Shown piece after piece: positions 1 to 5,547 of a stretch of 5,665 nucleotides of DNA (within the stretch, counting starts at the first letter, position 1; each line of letters opens with the position of its first letter). Source of the stretch: Clostridia bacterium (GTDB taxonomy: Bacteria > Bacillota > Clostridia > Oscillospirales > CAG-272); the NCBI GenBank assembly GCA_017466495.1, contig JAFTUB010000183.1, forward strand, positions 1 through 5,665, written 5' to 3'. Made by a program: the position numbers and the translations under genes. The notes beneath the pieces were generated by a model. The model did no database searches and was not told where the DNA came from. It worked only from the letters and a program-made list of their open reading frames with translations.

Positions 1-20
1 CTTTTTTTCGCCCCTTCTGC

Positions 21-26
21 TATACT
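21..26 (+). promoter_or_regulatory. Candidate -10 box for the DUF3267-type gene
   Basis: TATACT (5 of 6 matches to TATAAT) lies 28 bp upstream of the ATG at 55, which would give a short leader starting near position 33. A -35 box at the normal 17-bp spacing would fall across the left edge of the window, so only half of the promoter can be judged. A GGAGG ribosome binding site follows at 43-47. Confidence 0.4.
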
Positions 27-54
27 GTAGGTATCACATCCCGGAGGTAACACC

Positions 55-639
55 ATGAAACAAACCGCCTGCACCGCCCTGCCCGAGGGATATCGGGAAA
101 TATTTGCCGTCGATCTGCAGGGAAACAAAAAGCTCGCCCTTCTGGTCAACGGCATCGCCGCCGTCATTGCCGTGATCATGGCGGCCGTCATGCTGCCCTT
201 TGTGCCCATCTCTTCCCTCTTTGACCTGTCAGATGGGCTTGGTCCTTACGCGCTCCGCTTTGCTGTCCTGGCTCTGGGTTCTGTGGCCTATATCATCCTG
301 CACGAGCTGGTTCACGGCATCACCATGAAATTCTTCGGTGCCGGAAAGATCAAATACGGCTTCACCGGAATCTACGCCTTCGCCGGCTGTACCGATCTCT
401 TCCCCAAATCCAGCTACATCGTCATCGCCCTCGCCCCCGTTGTACTGTGGGGCGCAGTGTTGGCACTGCTCAATTTTCTCGTTCCCCTCTCCTGGTTCTG
501 GGTGGTCTACCTCATTCAGATGACCAACCTCTCGGGGGCAGCGGGAGATCTCTACGTCACCGTCAAATTCTGCCGTCTTCCCCGGGACATCCTGGTAGCC
601 GATGACGGCACCGCAATGCGGGTCTACTCCGCCGAATAA
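55..639 (+). CDS. DUF3267-type integral membrane putative zinc metalloprotease
   Basis: A 194-residue membrane protein that probably belongs to the DUF3267 (putative zincin peptidase) family. A short polar N-terminus (about 1-27) is followed by hydrophobic segments at about 28-50, 66-90, 120-141 and 143-157. The second carries HELVH (residues 83-87), the HExxH motif in which two His bind zinc and Glu84 is the catalytic base. A later N-L-S-G-A-A-G-D motif (158-165) fits the family's conserved C-terminal NxxGxxGD-like element, where Asp165 could be the third metal ligand. This resembles intramembrane (site-2-like) proteases, but the substrate is unknown. The ATG at 55 is supported by GGAGG at 43-47 with 7-bp spacing. 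The gene appears monocistronic: it ends 14 bp before a strong terminator and converges on the operon to its right. The family call rests on motif and topology only. Activity is inferred. Confidence 0.8.
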   Translation: MKQTACTALPEGYREIFAVDLQGNKKLALLVNGIAAVIAVIMAAVMLPFVPISSLFDLSDGLGPYALRFAVLALGSVAYIILHELVHGITMKFFGAGKIKYGFTGIYAFAGCTDLFPKSSYIVIALAPVVLWGAVLALLNFLVPLSWFWVVYLIQMTNLSGAAGDLYVTVKFCRLPRDILVADDGTAMRVYSAE

Positions 640-653
640 AATGCAAAAGAAGA

Positions 654-697
654 CCGCGGGGACGCACACAAAGATGTGCGTCCCCGCGGCCTTTTTT
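654..697 (+). terminator. Strong intrinsic terminator, probably bidirectional, between convergent genes
   Basis: A perfect 15-bp GC-rich stem (654-668 with 675-689, beginning CCGCGGGGACG) encloses a 6-nt loop, CAAAGA. It is followed by CC and a T6 run (692-697), a textbook Rho-independent terminator for the rightward gene that ends at 639. On the opposite strand the same stem is followed by a T-rich stretch (complement of 635-653: TCTTCTTTTGCATTTTA), so it probably also ends the leftward operon, whose last codon is at 699-701. The stop codon of that operon (complement of 696-698) lies in and next to the T run, so the terminator is packed against both genes. Confidence 0.92.
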
Positions 698-1751
698 ACT
701 GTCGGCTGTCCACCGTGCATCCGTTTTCATCAAATTCTTCCTGGGTCATGAACAGATACTGCTCCTTCCCATCCCGATAATGCGTGGAAATTTCCGGTAC
801 ATCATACCAGGTCGGATCCACATAAATGGGACCGTCCTCAGTGTCCAGCATGGCCCATGCATGGCGGCCGTCCCCCAGGGGGCCCCGGACGGTTCCGCGG
901 CAGTACCAGCAGGAGATCCCCGCCTCGCGGCAAAGCCGGGTAAACGCCTGCGCATAGCCCGAACAGACAGCGGTGCCCCACACCAGAGCGGCATGAGCCG
1001 GATAGTCAAACAGAGGATAATCCTCCCGATGGTCATATTCGGTTCCCGCCGCCAGGACAAAGGCAAAATAGGCGCATTTCTGATGGGCGGTGAGCCCCTC
1101 CGGCATTTTTGCCAGGATGCGGGTCACCACCGCATCGCACAGCTCCACTTCCCTGCGGATGGCCTCGCGGTCATCGCAAGGGCTGCTCAACCCATCCCCC
1201 GGCATATAGTAGCTGAGGGTATATTCGCTGCCGGTGATCTTGACATCCGCGTAGAGGAAAAGGTCATTGCGGTCAATGCGCAGAGCGTCCACGGCAGACA
1301 CACAAATACAGAAAAGATCCAGGCCGGGAGAGTCCTTTTCGCTGTAATGAAGGTCGCCATACGCCGACATCTGCCGAAGCAGTGTGTCATAGATTTCCAC
1401 CGACAGAGGATCCTTCAGCAGGTCCCGCTGCTTCGGGCGGGCGGAATCATCACATTCCAAGATTGCAATGGGCTCCTCGTGGAAGGTATCCAGCAATTCT
1501 ATGGCCCGGGCAATCGCGGCATCGATCCGCTTTGCCGCCTTCTCCTCCACGGCAGAGGCAAAATGCTCTTCTTCTATTTCTGCAGGCCCATCAGCCTCAG
1601 TCTGCACGGCCCCGTCCGTCACCGGATCGCCGGTTTCCTCCGGGCCGTCGGTGTCGGCAGGCGGCAGGATCAGAATATCGGTCAAGGCACAGCCGCAGAG
1701 AAGGAGCATCCCCGCCAAAAGCAGGGCAAATACTTTCGTTACGTATCTCAT
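696..1751 (-). CDS. Lipoprotein with transglutaminase-like domain
   Basis: A 351-residue exported protein. The N-terminus has Lys6, a hydrophobic core (7-18) and an LCGC lipobox with Cys21 as the predicted lipidated residue. An acidic Pro/Thr/Glu-rich linker (about 31-63) would hold the rest away from the membrane. A mixed alpha/beta region of unclear family spans about 64-215. The C-terminal part is a transglutaminase/protease-like core with V-C-S-G-Y-A (Cys263), R-H-A-W-A-M (His297) and Y-V-D-P-T-W (Asp312), which supplies the full Cys-His-Asp triad in the expected order and spacing. Extracellular members of this superfamily include peptidases, cross-linking enzymes and inactive binding proteins, and the sequence does not say which this is. 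Its ATG overlaps the TGA of the regulator gene (ATGA, 1748-1751), with AGAGG just upstream, so it is probably translationally coupled. It is the last gene of the operon. The domain call is firm; substrate and role are unknown. Confidence 0.88.
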   Translation of the reverse strand: MRYVTKVFALLLAGMLLLCGCALTDILILPPADTDGPEETGDPVTDGAVQTEADGPAEIEEEHFASAVEEKAAKRIDAAIARAIELLDTFHEEPIAILECDDSARPKQRDLLKDPLSVEIYDTLLRQMSAYGDLHYSEKDSPGLDLFCICVSAVDALRIDRNDLFLYADVKITGSEYTLSYYMPGDGLSSPCDDREAIRREVELCDAVVTRILAKMPEGLTAHQKCAYFAFVLAAGTEYDHREDYPLFDYPAHAALVWGTAVCSGYAQAFTRLCREAGISCWYCRGTVRGPLGDGRHAWAMLDTEDGPIYVDPTWYDVPEISTHYRDGKEQYLFMTQEEFDENGCTVDSRQ

Positions 1752-3457
1752 TCCTCTGCCTCTGTATCCCGTTGGTGGCGCATGATCTCCGCATAACGAA
1801 GCATCTGCTTGCGGGAGGATACCCCCAGCTTGCCCAGCAGATTGTGGTTGTGGTACTTGAGGGTACTTTCCTTGATGCCGGTGATGGCGAGGATCTCCTT
1901 CGCGCTCTTCCCGGCCAGGTAATATTCAAATATGTTCCGCTCGGCCTCGGTCAGGGTCTGCAGGCCGTCCAGGAAGGTCTGATAATCATCGGGATCGATT
2001 TCGGTCTTGCGGGAGTAGGCCAGACGGTCCATTTTCGCCTGGGCCCGAAGCAGATCGTCCCGGGCGGCGGAATATTCTTCCTCCACCCGCCGGAAGGCAA
2101 GCAGAGCGGTTTCGTACTCCGCCTGCAGGCGGATGTGCCGCTCCTCGCTCTCCATGTTCCGCATTTCCAGCGCGCTGATGGCCTCTCCGTGCTCCCGCTC
2201 CTGACGCTGAAGATATTCGATCAGGTCGAGAATCTCGGGAATATCCGACTGCGTTTCGCTGCGCTTATCCGATTTGATCTGCTCCAATGCCGCCAGCAGC
2301 GGGGACAGGAACCGCCGGCTGAAGTACCGGCTGAAGCTGACGGTAAAGACGATCAGCAGCAGGGTCAGCAGAGCTATTTGCAGGAGATTTTTAAGCAGAG
2401 CCCGGTCATAGTCGGGTTTTGGAATCATCACGGCCAGCAGATGCGGCTTTTCTCCGGGGGAGAGGGGTATGGACCTGGTGATCCCCAGATAGGAAAACTG
2501 TTCATCCTTGAAGTGGGTAAGCCCACCCTTGGTGCCGATCACAGCATAGTCCGCGGTGAGATCATGGAAGTACCCATCCGCGCTTCCGCAACAAAGTGCC
2601 TCGGAGGTGAGCAGAATGTTCTCGTGATGCTCCGTCAGCAGGCAGCTGAGATGGGCAAGCTTGGACGGCTGGGCATGGCACACGGTAAAGTAGCTGGCAC
2701 TGACCTCATACCCACAGATCCCATAAAAGGTGCCGTCAGCCCCCACCATGGGAATCGCCAGCAACAGCGCATGCTCGGAAGTCCCGGGCAGCGTGATCAG
2801 ATCGGTGACCAGATATGCCGACTCAGGGGGAAGCGATGCCCTCGACGCCAGCTTAGCGTAATCCGGGAAGGTATCGGTGCGGAACTCCAGCCGCCATTTC
2901 CGGTGGAGCGCTATCCCATGCTGCCCGGCGACCTCGGGAGAACCCCGGTAGAGCAGCATCTCCCGGTCGGACACGTGATAACCGTTGAGCTGCAGATACA
3001 GCCCGGTTCTGGACACAGCGGCATCATTCAGGGCGCTGTTCACCGTAGCATCCAGTATCACAAATGCACCGGAGCAGTCGGCCTGCAGCAGACGCTGACG
3101 CAGGGTGACCAGCAGGGCTCCCTGCACATCGGCAATGGCCTTCCCGGAATCGCTGAGCTCCGCAAGAGACAGGCCAAGAACGGATAAATTTTCCTCCAGT
3201 ACAGCGGCAAGCTCATCGGACATGGAGATGGCCGATGCGGCAAGATGGTCGAAATGTACCGCAATGTCCTTTTCAAATACCGCCATCTGCATATCCAGCG
3301 CGTCGGTATAGGTTTCGGCTGCGCTGTTGGTGCGGCCGAACAGGATCAGGCAGGTCAGCAGGACCCCCAGGATCAGCACAGCCAAAAGAAGCATATAGAC
3401 AAACAGCTTTCGCTTCAGGGTCCATTCAGAATAGCGCAGAGCGGGAATCACACGCAT
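1748..3457 (-). CDS. Membrane-anchored LuxR-type regulator with extracellular sensor region
   Basis: A 569-residue one-component signal protein. Order of parts: a basic cytoplasmic tail (1-17), transmembrane helix 1 (about 18-40), a large extracellular region (about 41-354), transmembrane helix 2 (about 355-376), a charged helical or coiled-coil stretch (about 385-480), and a LuxR/GerE-type helix-turn-helix (about 500-560). The HTH shows family landmarks: L-T-E-A-E (502-506), A-G-K-S-A-K-E-I-L (515-523), E-S-T-L-K-Y-H (530-536) and G-K-L-G-V-S-S-R (542-549). The extracellular part has the size and position of a (double) Cache ligand domain, with pieces such as A-I-P-M-V-G-A-D-G-T-F-Y-G (234-246) that suit a Cache beta-sheet, but this assignment is by resemblance only. 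There is no kinase or receiver domain, so DNA binding must be controlled from within the membrane-bound protein. The start at 3457 has GAGG at about 3466-3469. It sits 14 bp after the solute-binding protein gene, which suggests it senses the same ligand, perhaps through that lipoprotein. Confidence 0.87.
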   Translation of the reverse strand: MRVIPALRYSEWTLKRKLFVYMLLLAVLILGVLLTCLILFGRTNSAAETYTDALDMQMAVFEKDIAVHFDHLAASAISMSDELAAVLEENLSVLGLSLAELSDSGKAIADVQGALLVTLRQRLLQADCSGAFVILDATVNSALNDAAVSRTGLYLQLNGYHVSDREMLLYRGSPEVAGQHGIALHRKWRLEFRTDTFPDYAKLASRASLPPESAYLVTDLITLPGTSEHALLLAIPMVGADGTFYGICGYEVSASYFTVCHAQPSKLAHLSCLLTEHHENILLTSEALCCGSADGYFHDLTADYAVIGTKGGLTHFKDEQFSYLGITRSIPLSPGEKPHLLAVMIPKPDYDRALLKNLLQIALLTLLLIVFTVSFSRYFSRRFLSPLLAALEQIKSDKRSETQSDIPEILDLIEYLQRQEREHGEAISALEMRNMESEERHIRLQAEYETALLAFRRVEEEYSAARDDLLRAQAKMDRLAYSRKTEIDPDDYQTFLDGLQTLTEAERNIFEYYLAGKSAKEILAITGIKESTLKYHNHNLLGKLGVSSRKQMLRYAEIMRHQRDTEAEE

Positions 3458-3471
3458 ATTCTTACCTCAGC

Positions 3472-4800
3472 TCAGCCGATGCTGCAGAACAGTGCCCAGA
3501 TCTCCTCAGCCAATGCCTCCGCACTCTCCCCGTTTTTGCTTCGCTGAACGAGGCCGGGCTGCATTTCGCGGATTCCGGCATACAGCGCATTGGTCTTATC
3601 GTAGAAGCCCTCAAAGTCGGGACGGACTACGGGGATATAGTCGGCGTGCATGGTGCGGATGGCGCGGTAAAGATTGGCATAGCCCTCATCCGCAAAGCTG
3701 TAATGCTCGATGGCATCGAAGGCACCGTCGGTCACAGGCATATAGCCGGTCTTGGTGACAAAATCCAGGTTGCGCTCGCTTTCGGTGAACCACTTGACAA
3801 ATTCATACGCGGCCTCTGCCTTCTGCTCGGTGGTGGCAAAGGCGGCAAGACCGACGCCCGTCTGGGGCATATACTCTTTTTCCCCGCCTGAACGGGGCAG
3901 CGGAAGCACCTGCAGCTGCATAGGCTCGGAGGTGTTGTCGGGATAGGTGATTACATCATTATAATAGCCTACAGCGGCAGAAGAGCCGATACCGCTGAAC
4001 ACGTCACCGGTCATGACCTGGGTGTTGGCATAAAGATCGGACACCACAACGTGGCCCTGTGCAAGCGCACGGGCAAACATGAGGAAAGAATCACGGATCA
4101 CCGGATCGTTCTCATCGTACCAGCCGCCCTCGGTGTAGTCCAGCTTTCCCGTGCGGGACATCACATCCAGCTCCATATGGCGGATCAGATAGTCAAAGGC
4201 GCAGAAGGGCTTGCCCCCCGACCAGGTGTAATACTTTTCGGCCGCGGCGAAAAAGCCCTCCCAATCGGACAGGCTGTCATAGGTCACGCCGGTATCCGCC
4301 GAGAAACGGGAAAATTCTCCGCCGCTGATAAACAGTGCGTAGGTGGATTTCGACACGGGGAAAACGGCCAGCTTGCCATCGATTTTCCCACTCTCGATAA
4401 ACTCGGGGACATACTCCGCCAACTCCTTCGCCGTAAACCATTGGCTGAAATCCAGCAGCTTTTCCGCGCCCAGCGTAACGGCATTCTGAGTATGGCAGGA
4501 GAACAGGTCGGGAACCTCGGAAGTGCCAGGTTTATTTGCCATCGAGTCCTGAAGCTGGGCCAGCAGCTTGGAGGTGCCCGTGACGTTGGTCACCTGGATC
4601 TGAATCCCCTTCTCCTTTCCCACCGTATCGTTGAACTCCCGGATCAGCAGGTTCATGGGGGCATCGGCCTGCTCACCGTAAACGTGCCAGATGGTCAGGG
4701 TAACCGGGTCCCGTGGATCCAGCAGAGTCTTGTCCGCGCAGCCGCTAAACAGCGACAGCAAAAAAAGCCCTGCCAGAATCAGTGCTGCAATTTTTTTCAT
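3472..4800 (-). CDS. Extracellular solute-binding lipoprotein (ABC sugar-type, family 1)
   Basis: A 442-residue lipoprotein. The signal peptide has M-K-K, a hydrophobic core (4-18) and lipobox F-S-G-C with Cys21 as the lipid anchor. The mature part fits family 1 (sugar/oligosaccharide) binding proteins: the first strand V-T-L-T-I-W-H (33-39) is followed by a helix ending in R-E-F-N-D (54-58); the hinge-region element F-P-V-S-K-S-T-Y-A-L (147-156) is present; and the C-terminal signature runs from G-V-G-L-A-A-F (315-321) through Y-E-F-V-K-W-F-T (332-339) to T-G-Y-M-P-V (351-356). Length is normal for the family. The ATG at 4800 has a full AGGAGGA (4808-4814) at 7-bp spacing. It is the first gene of the operon. 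In a standard transporter two permease genes would follow; here a membrane regulator does, so the protein may deliver ligand to that sensor or to a transporter encoded elsewhere. The substrate cannot be read from sequence. Confidence 0.93.
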   Translation of the reverse strand: MKKIAALILAGLFLLSLFSGCADKTLLDPRDPVTLTIWHVYGEQADAPMNLLIREFNDTVGKEKGIQIQVTNVTGTSKLLAQLQDSMANKPGTSEVPDLFSCHTQNAVTLGAEKLLDFSQWFTAKELAEYVPEFIESGKIDGKLAVFPVSKSTYALFISGGEFSRFSADTGVTYDSLSDWEGFFAAAEKYYTWSGGKPFCAFDYLIRHMELDVMSRTGKLDYTEGGWYDENDPVIRDSFLMFARALAQGHVVVSDLYANTQVMTGDVFSGIGSSAAVGYYNDVITYPDNTSEPMQLQVLPLPRSGGEKEYMPQTGVGLAAFATTEQKAEAAYEFVKWFTESERNLDFVTKTGYMPVTDGAFDAIEHYSFADEGYANLYRAIRTMHADYIPVVRPDFEGFYDKTNALYAGIREMQPGLVQRSKNGESAEALAEEIWALFCSIG

Positions 4801-4815
4801 CGTTTCTTCCTCCTA

Positions 4816-4831
4816 AGCGGTTCTGCCCGCT
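4816..4831 (-). repeat. Short hairpin next to the ribosome binding site of the binding-protein gene
   Basis: AGCGG (4816-4820) and CCGCT (4827-4831) form a 5-bp stem with a 6-nt loop. On the leftward mRNA it lies one base upstream of the AGGAGGA at 4808-4814, so it could affect ribosome access. On the + strand it is followed by CTTTTTT (4832-4838), which resembles a weak terminator against antisense transcription. Confidence 0.4.
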
Positions 4832-4876
4832 CTTTTTTCGGATTTTCGGGGCTTATGGGTCAAAATTATCCTTTTT

Positions 4877-4903
4877 CCCCACCTTTTGCCCGTTTGGGTG
4901 GGG
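4877..4903 (-). repeat. Inverted repeat in the operon leader
   Basis: CCCCACC (4877-4883) and GGTGGGG (4897-4903) form a perfect 7-bp stem around a 13-nt loop. It lies in the predicted 5' leader of the leftward operon. On that strand it is followed by an A run rather than U, so it is not a terminator for the operon. Its right arm overlaps the -35 box of the rightward promoter candidate by 2 bp, so the DNA form may matter instead of the RNA form. Confidence 0.5.
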
Positions 4904-4930
4904 GACAAAACACAAAAAAATCCGTATAAT
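4902..4930 (+). promoter_or_regulatory. Rightward sigma-70-type promoter candidate
   Basis: GGGACA (4902-4907, 4 of 6 matches to TTGACA including GACA) is followed by exactly 17 bp and a perfect TATAAT (4925-4930), with an A-rich spacer. The start of transcription would be near 4937, inside the ACTTGCAAGT palindrome. The transcript would run through the structured block and, if not stopped there, reach the zinc-ribbon gene after a leader of about 240 nt. The -10 is ideal but the -35 is only fair, and no clearer promoter was found nearer to that gene. Confidence 0.5.
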
Positions 4931-4933
4931 ACT

Positions 4934-4943
4934 ACTTGCAAGT
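4934..4943. promoter_or_regulatory. Perfect palindrome ACTTGCAAGT at the rightward start site
   Basis: A 10-bp perfect palindrome starts 3 bp after the TATAAT at 4925-4930 and covers the expected transcription start. A repressor dimer site is often found at this position. The protein that would bind is unknown, and a 10-bp palindrome can arise by chance, so the operator role is inference. Confidence 0.3.
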
Positions 4944-4979
4944 GTCATCTAAGGAGGGTATAGGCCTTGCCGATGTCAG

Positions 4980-5067
4980 AAAAAGGGCATGGGGTACCCC
5001 GTGACGGATCGGTCCGTCATGTCTCCGAACGCGCGCCAACGGGATCGGAGACCGCCCCAACTTTTTT
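4980..5067. ncRNA. Structured intergenic block: two-way terminator/attenuator or small RNA candidate
   Basis: This 88-bp GC-rich block holds nested inverted repeats. One hairpin (5000-5008 with 5013-5021) has 9 pairs, including a terminal G-U, around the loop TCGG. A second (5021-5028 with 5045-5052; arms GTCTCCGA and TCGGAGAC) has 8 pairs around a 16-nt loop and shares position 5021 with the first. GGGGTACCCC (4991-5000) is itself a palindrome. On the + strand TGGGG (4990-4994) can close both hairpins by pairing with CCCCA (5055-5059), followed by AC and T6 (5062-5067). On the - strand GGGGC (complement of 5054-5058) can pair with GCCCT (complement of 4984-4988), leading into a T5 run (complement of 4980-4984). 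Facing promoters lie on both sides. I do not recognise a known riboswitch class, T-box, 6S or SRP signature. Confidence 0.5.
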
Positions 5068-5080
5068 CTGTTATTGTTTT

Positions 5081-5109
5081 ATTATATCATAATTCCGCGA
5101 AACCGTCAA
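5081..5109 (-). promoter_or_regulatory. Strong leftward promoter of the binding protein-regulator-transglutaminase operon
   Basis: Read on the - strand: TTGACG (complement of 5104-5109, 5 of 6 to TTGACA), a 17-bp spacer, and TATAAT (complement of 5081-5086) preceded by TGA, which makes an extended -10 (TGNTATAAT). This is the best promoter in the window. Transcription should start near 5074, giving a leader of about 270 nt before the ATG at 4800. The leader would begin with the structured block at 4980-5067, so the operon may be controlled by premature termination. Confidence 0.75.
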
Positions 5110-5122
5110 GAAATATGAACAT

Positions 5123-5156
5123 TTTGCAACGAAGCCGCGGAGAGAAATTCTGCAAA
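5123..5156. promoter_or_regulatory. Spaced inverted repeat upstream of the leftward promoter
   Basis: TTTGCA (5123-5128) and TGCAAA (5151-5156) form an inverted repeat with 22 bp between the arms. Its centre lies about 65 bp upstream of the predicted leftward start, a place where activators of the LuxR type can bind. A second weak repeat, TCCGCG (5094-5099) with CGCGGA (5136-5141), spans the same region. Six-base arms are weak evidence, so this is only a candidate operator. Confidence 0.2.
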
Positions 5157-5178
5157 CACGGGAAGGAGGATTGGCAGT

Positions 5179-5547
5179 ATGCAGCAAAATAAAACCGCAA
5201 GCTACAAGATTATTTCCGACTCCGGAGGAAACCGATACCGCTTTTACTGCGATCTGTCGGGCGCCCTGCTCTGCTCCACCGGGATGTATCGCGCCGATAC
5301 TCCCGAAGAAGAGCTGGCACAAGCCTGGGAAACCGAAGGTAAGGCTCATTTCAGCCACTGTCACAAATGCGGCAGATGGGTAATGGACGCCATGTTCAAT
5401 GCCGATGCCCTGGAATGTGTTTCCTGTGCCCCCTGGGAGAACACCCCCCGGTTCTGCAAATTCTGCGGAACCAGGGTACACACGGCCGACAGCATTTGTC
5501 CCAAATGCGGCAAGCAGATGATCTACGGAGGCTACTTCGATGATTGA
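5179..5547 (+). CDS. Small protein with two zinc-ribbon motifs, function unknown
   Basis: A 122-residue soluble protein with no signal peptide or membrane segment. The first 60 residues carry two Cys (24, 32) and a Tyr/Asp-rich start, with no domain I can name. Then come four CxxC knuckles that pair as two zinc ribbons: Cys61/Cys64 with Cys80/Cys83, and Cys93/Cys96 with Cys107/Cys110. The last two have the classical form F-C-K-F-C-G and C-P-K-C-G-K. Such ribbons bind zinc and mediate protein or nucleic-acid contacts; which applies here is unknown. AAGGAGGA (5163-5170) with 8-bp spacing supports the ATG at 5179. Its last codons overlap the start of another CxxC gene, so the two are probably one translationally coupled unit. 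The N-terminal part could be a separate binding domain or a degenerate third metal site. Confidence 0.85.
   Translation: MQQNKTASYKIISDSGGNRYRFYCDLSGALLCSTGMYRADTPEEELAQAWETEGKAHFSHCHKCGRWVMDAMFNADALECVSCAPWENTPRFCKFCGTRVHTADSICPKCGKQMIYGGYFDD

Noticed and set aside
229..720. A 163-codon - strand open frame opposite the DUF3267-type gene
   Set aside because: It reads through a strong terminator stem, lacks domains, and opposes a gene with an HELVH motif and hydrophobic segments.
780..1796. A 338-codon + strand open frame opposite the transglutaminase lipoprotein gene
   Set aside because: No domain or convincing composition; the - strand gene has the Cys-His-Asp triad and a coupled start.
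1382..3187. A 601-codon open frame on the + strand opposite the regulator and transglutaminase genes
   Set aside because: It is an antisense shadow in GC-rich coding DNA. Its product is Gln/Pro/Arg-rich with no recognisable domain, and the - strand frames there carry clear motifs, lipoboxes and ribosome binding sites.
4051..4929. A 292-codon + strand open frame opposite the binding-protein gene
   Set aside because: The start lies within the opposite gene, the product has no domain, and it would run through the operon leader and the rightward -10 box.
4991..5000. GGGGTACCCC as a stand-alone hairpin
   Set aside because: With a full 4-bp stem the loop would be only 2 nt, which is too tight. 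The G run pairs more plausibly with CCCC at 5055-5058.
4937..5178. Known riboswitch, T-box, 6S, SRP or tRNA gene in the intergenic region
   Set aside because: Neither strand shows the conserved core sequences of these families as I know them; only hairpins and U runs are visible, so no family name is given.
4989..5192. A 67-codon + strand open frame through the structured block
   Set aside because: No ribosome binding site, codons dictated by the inverted repeats, and it overlaps the well-supported start at 5179.
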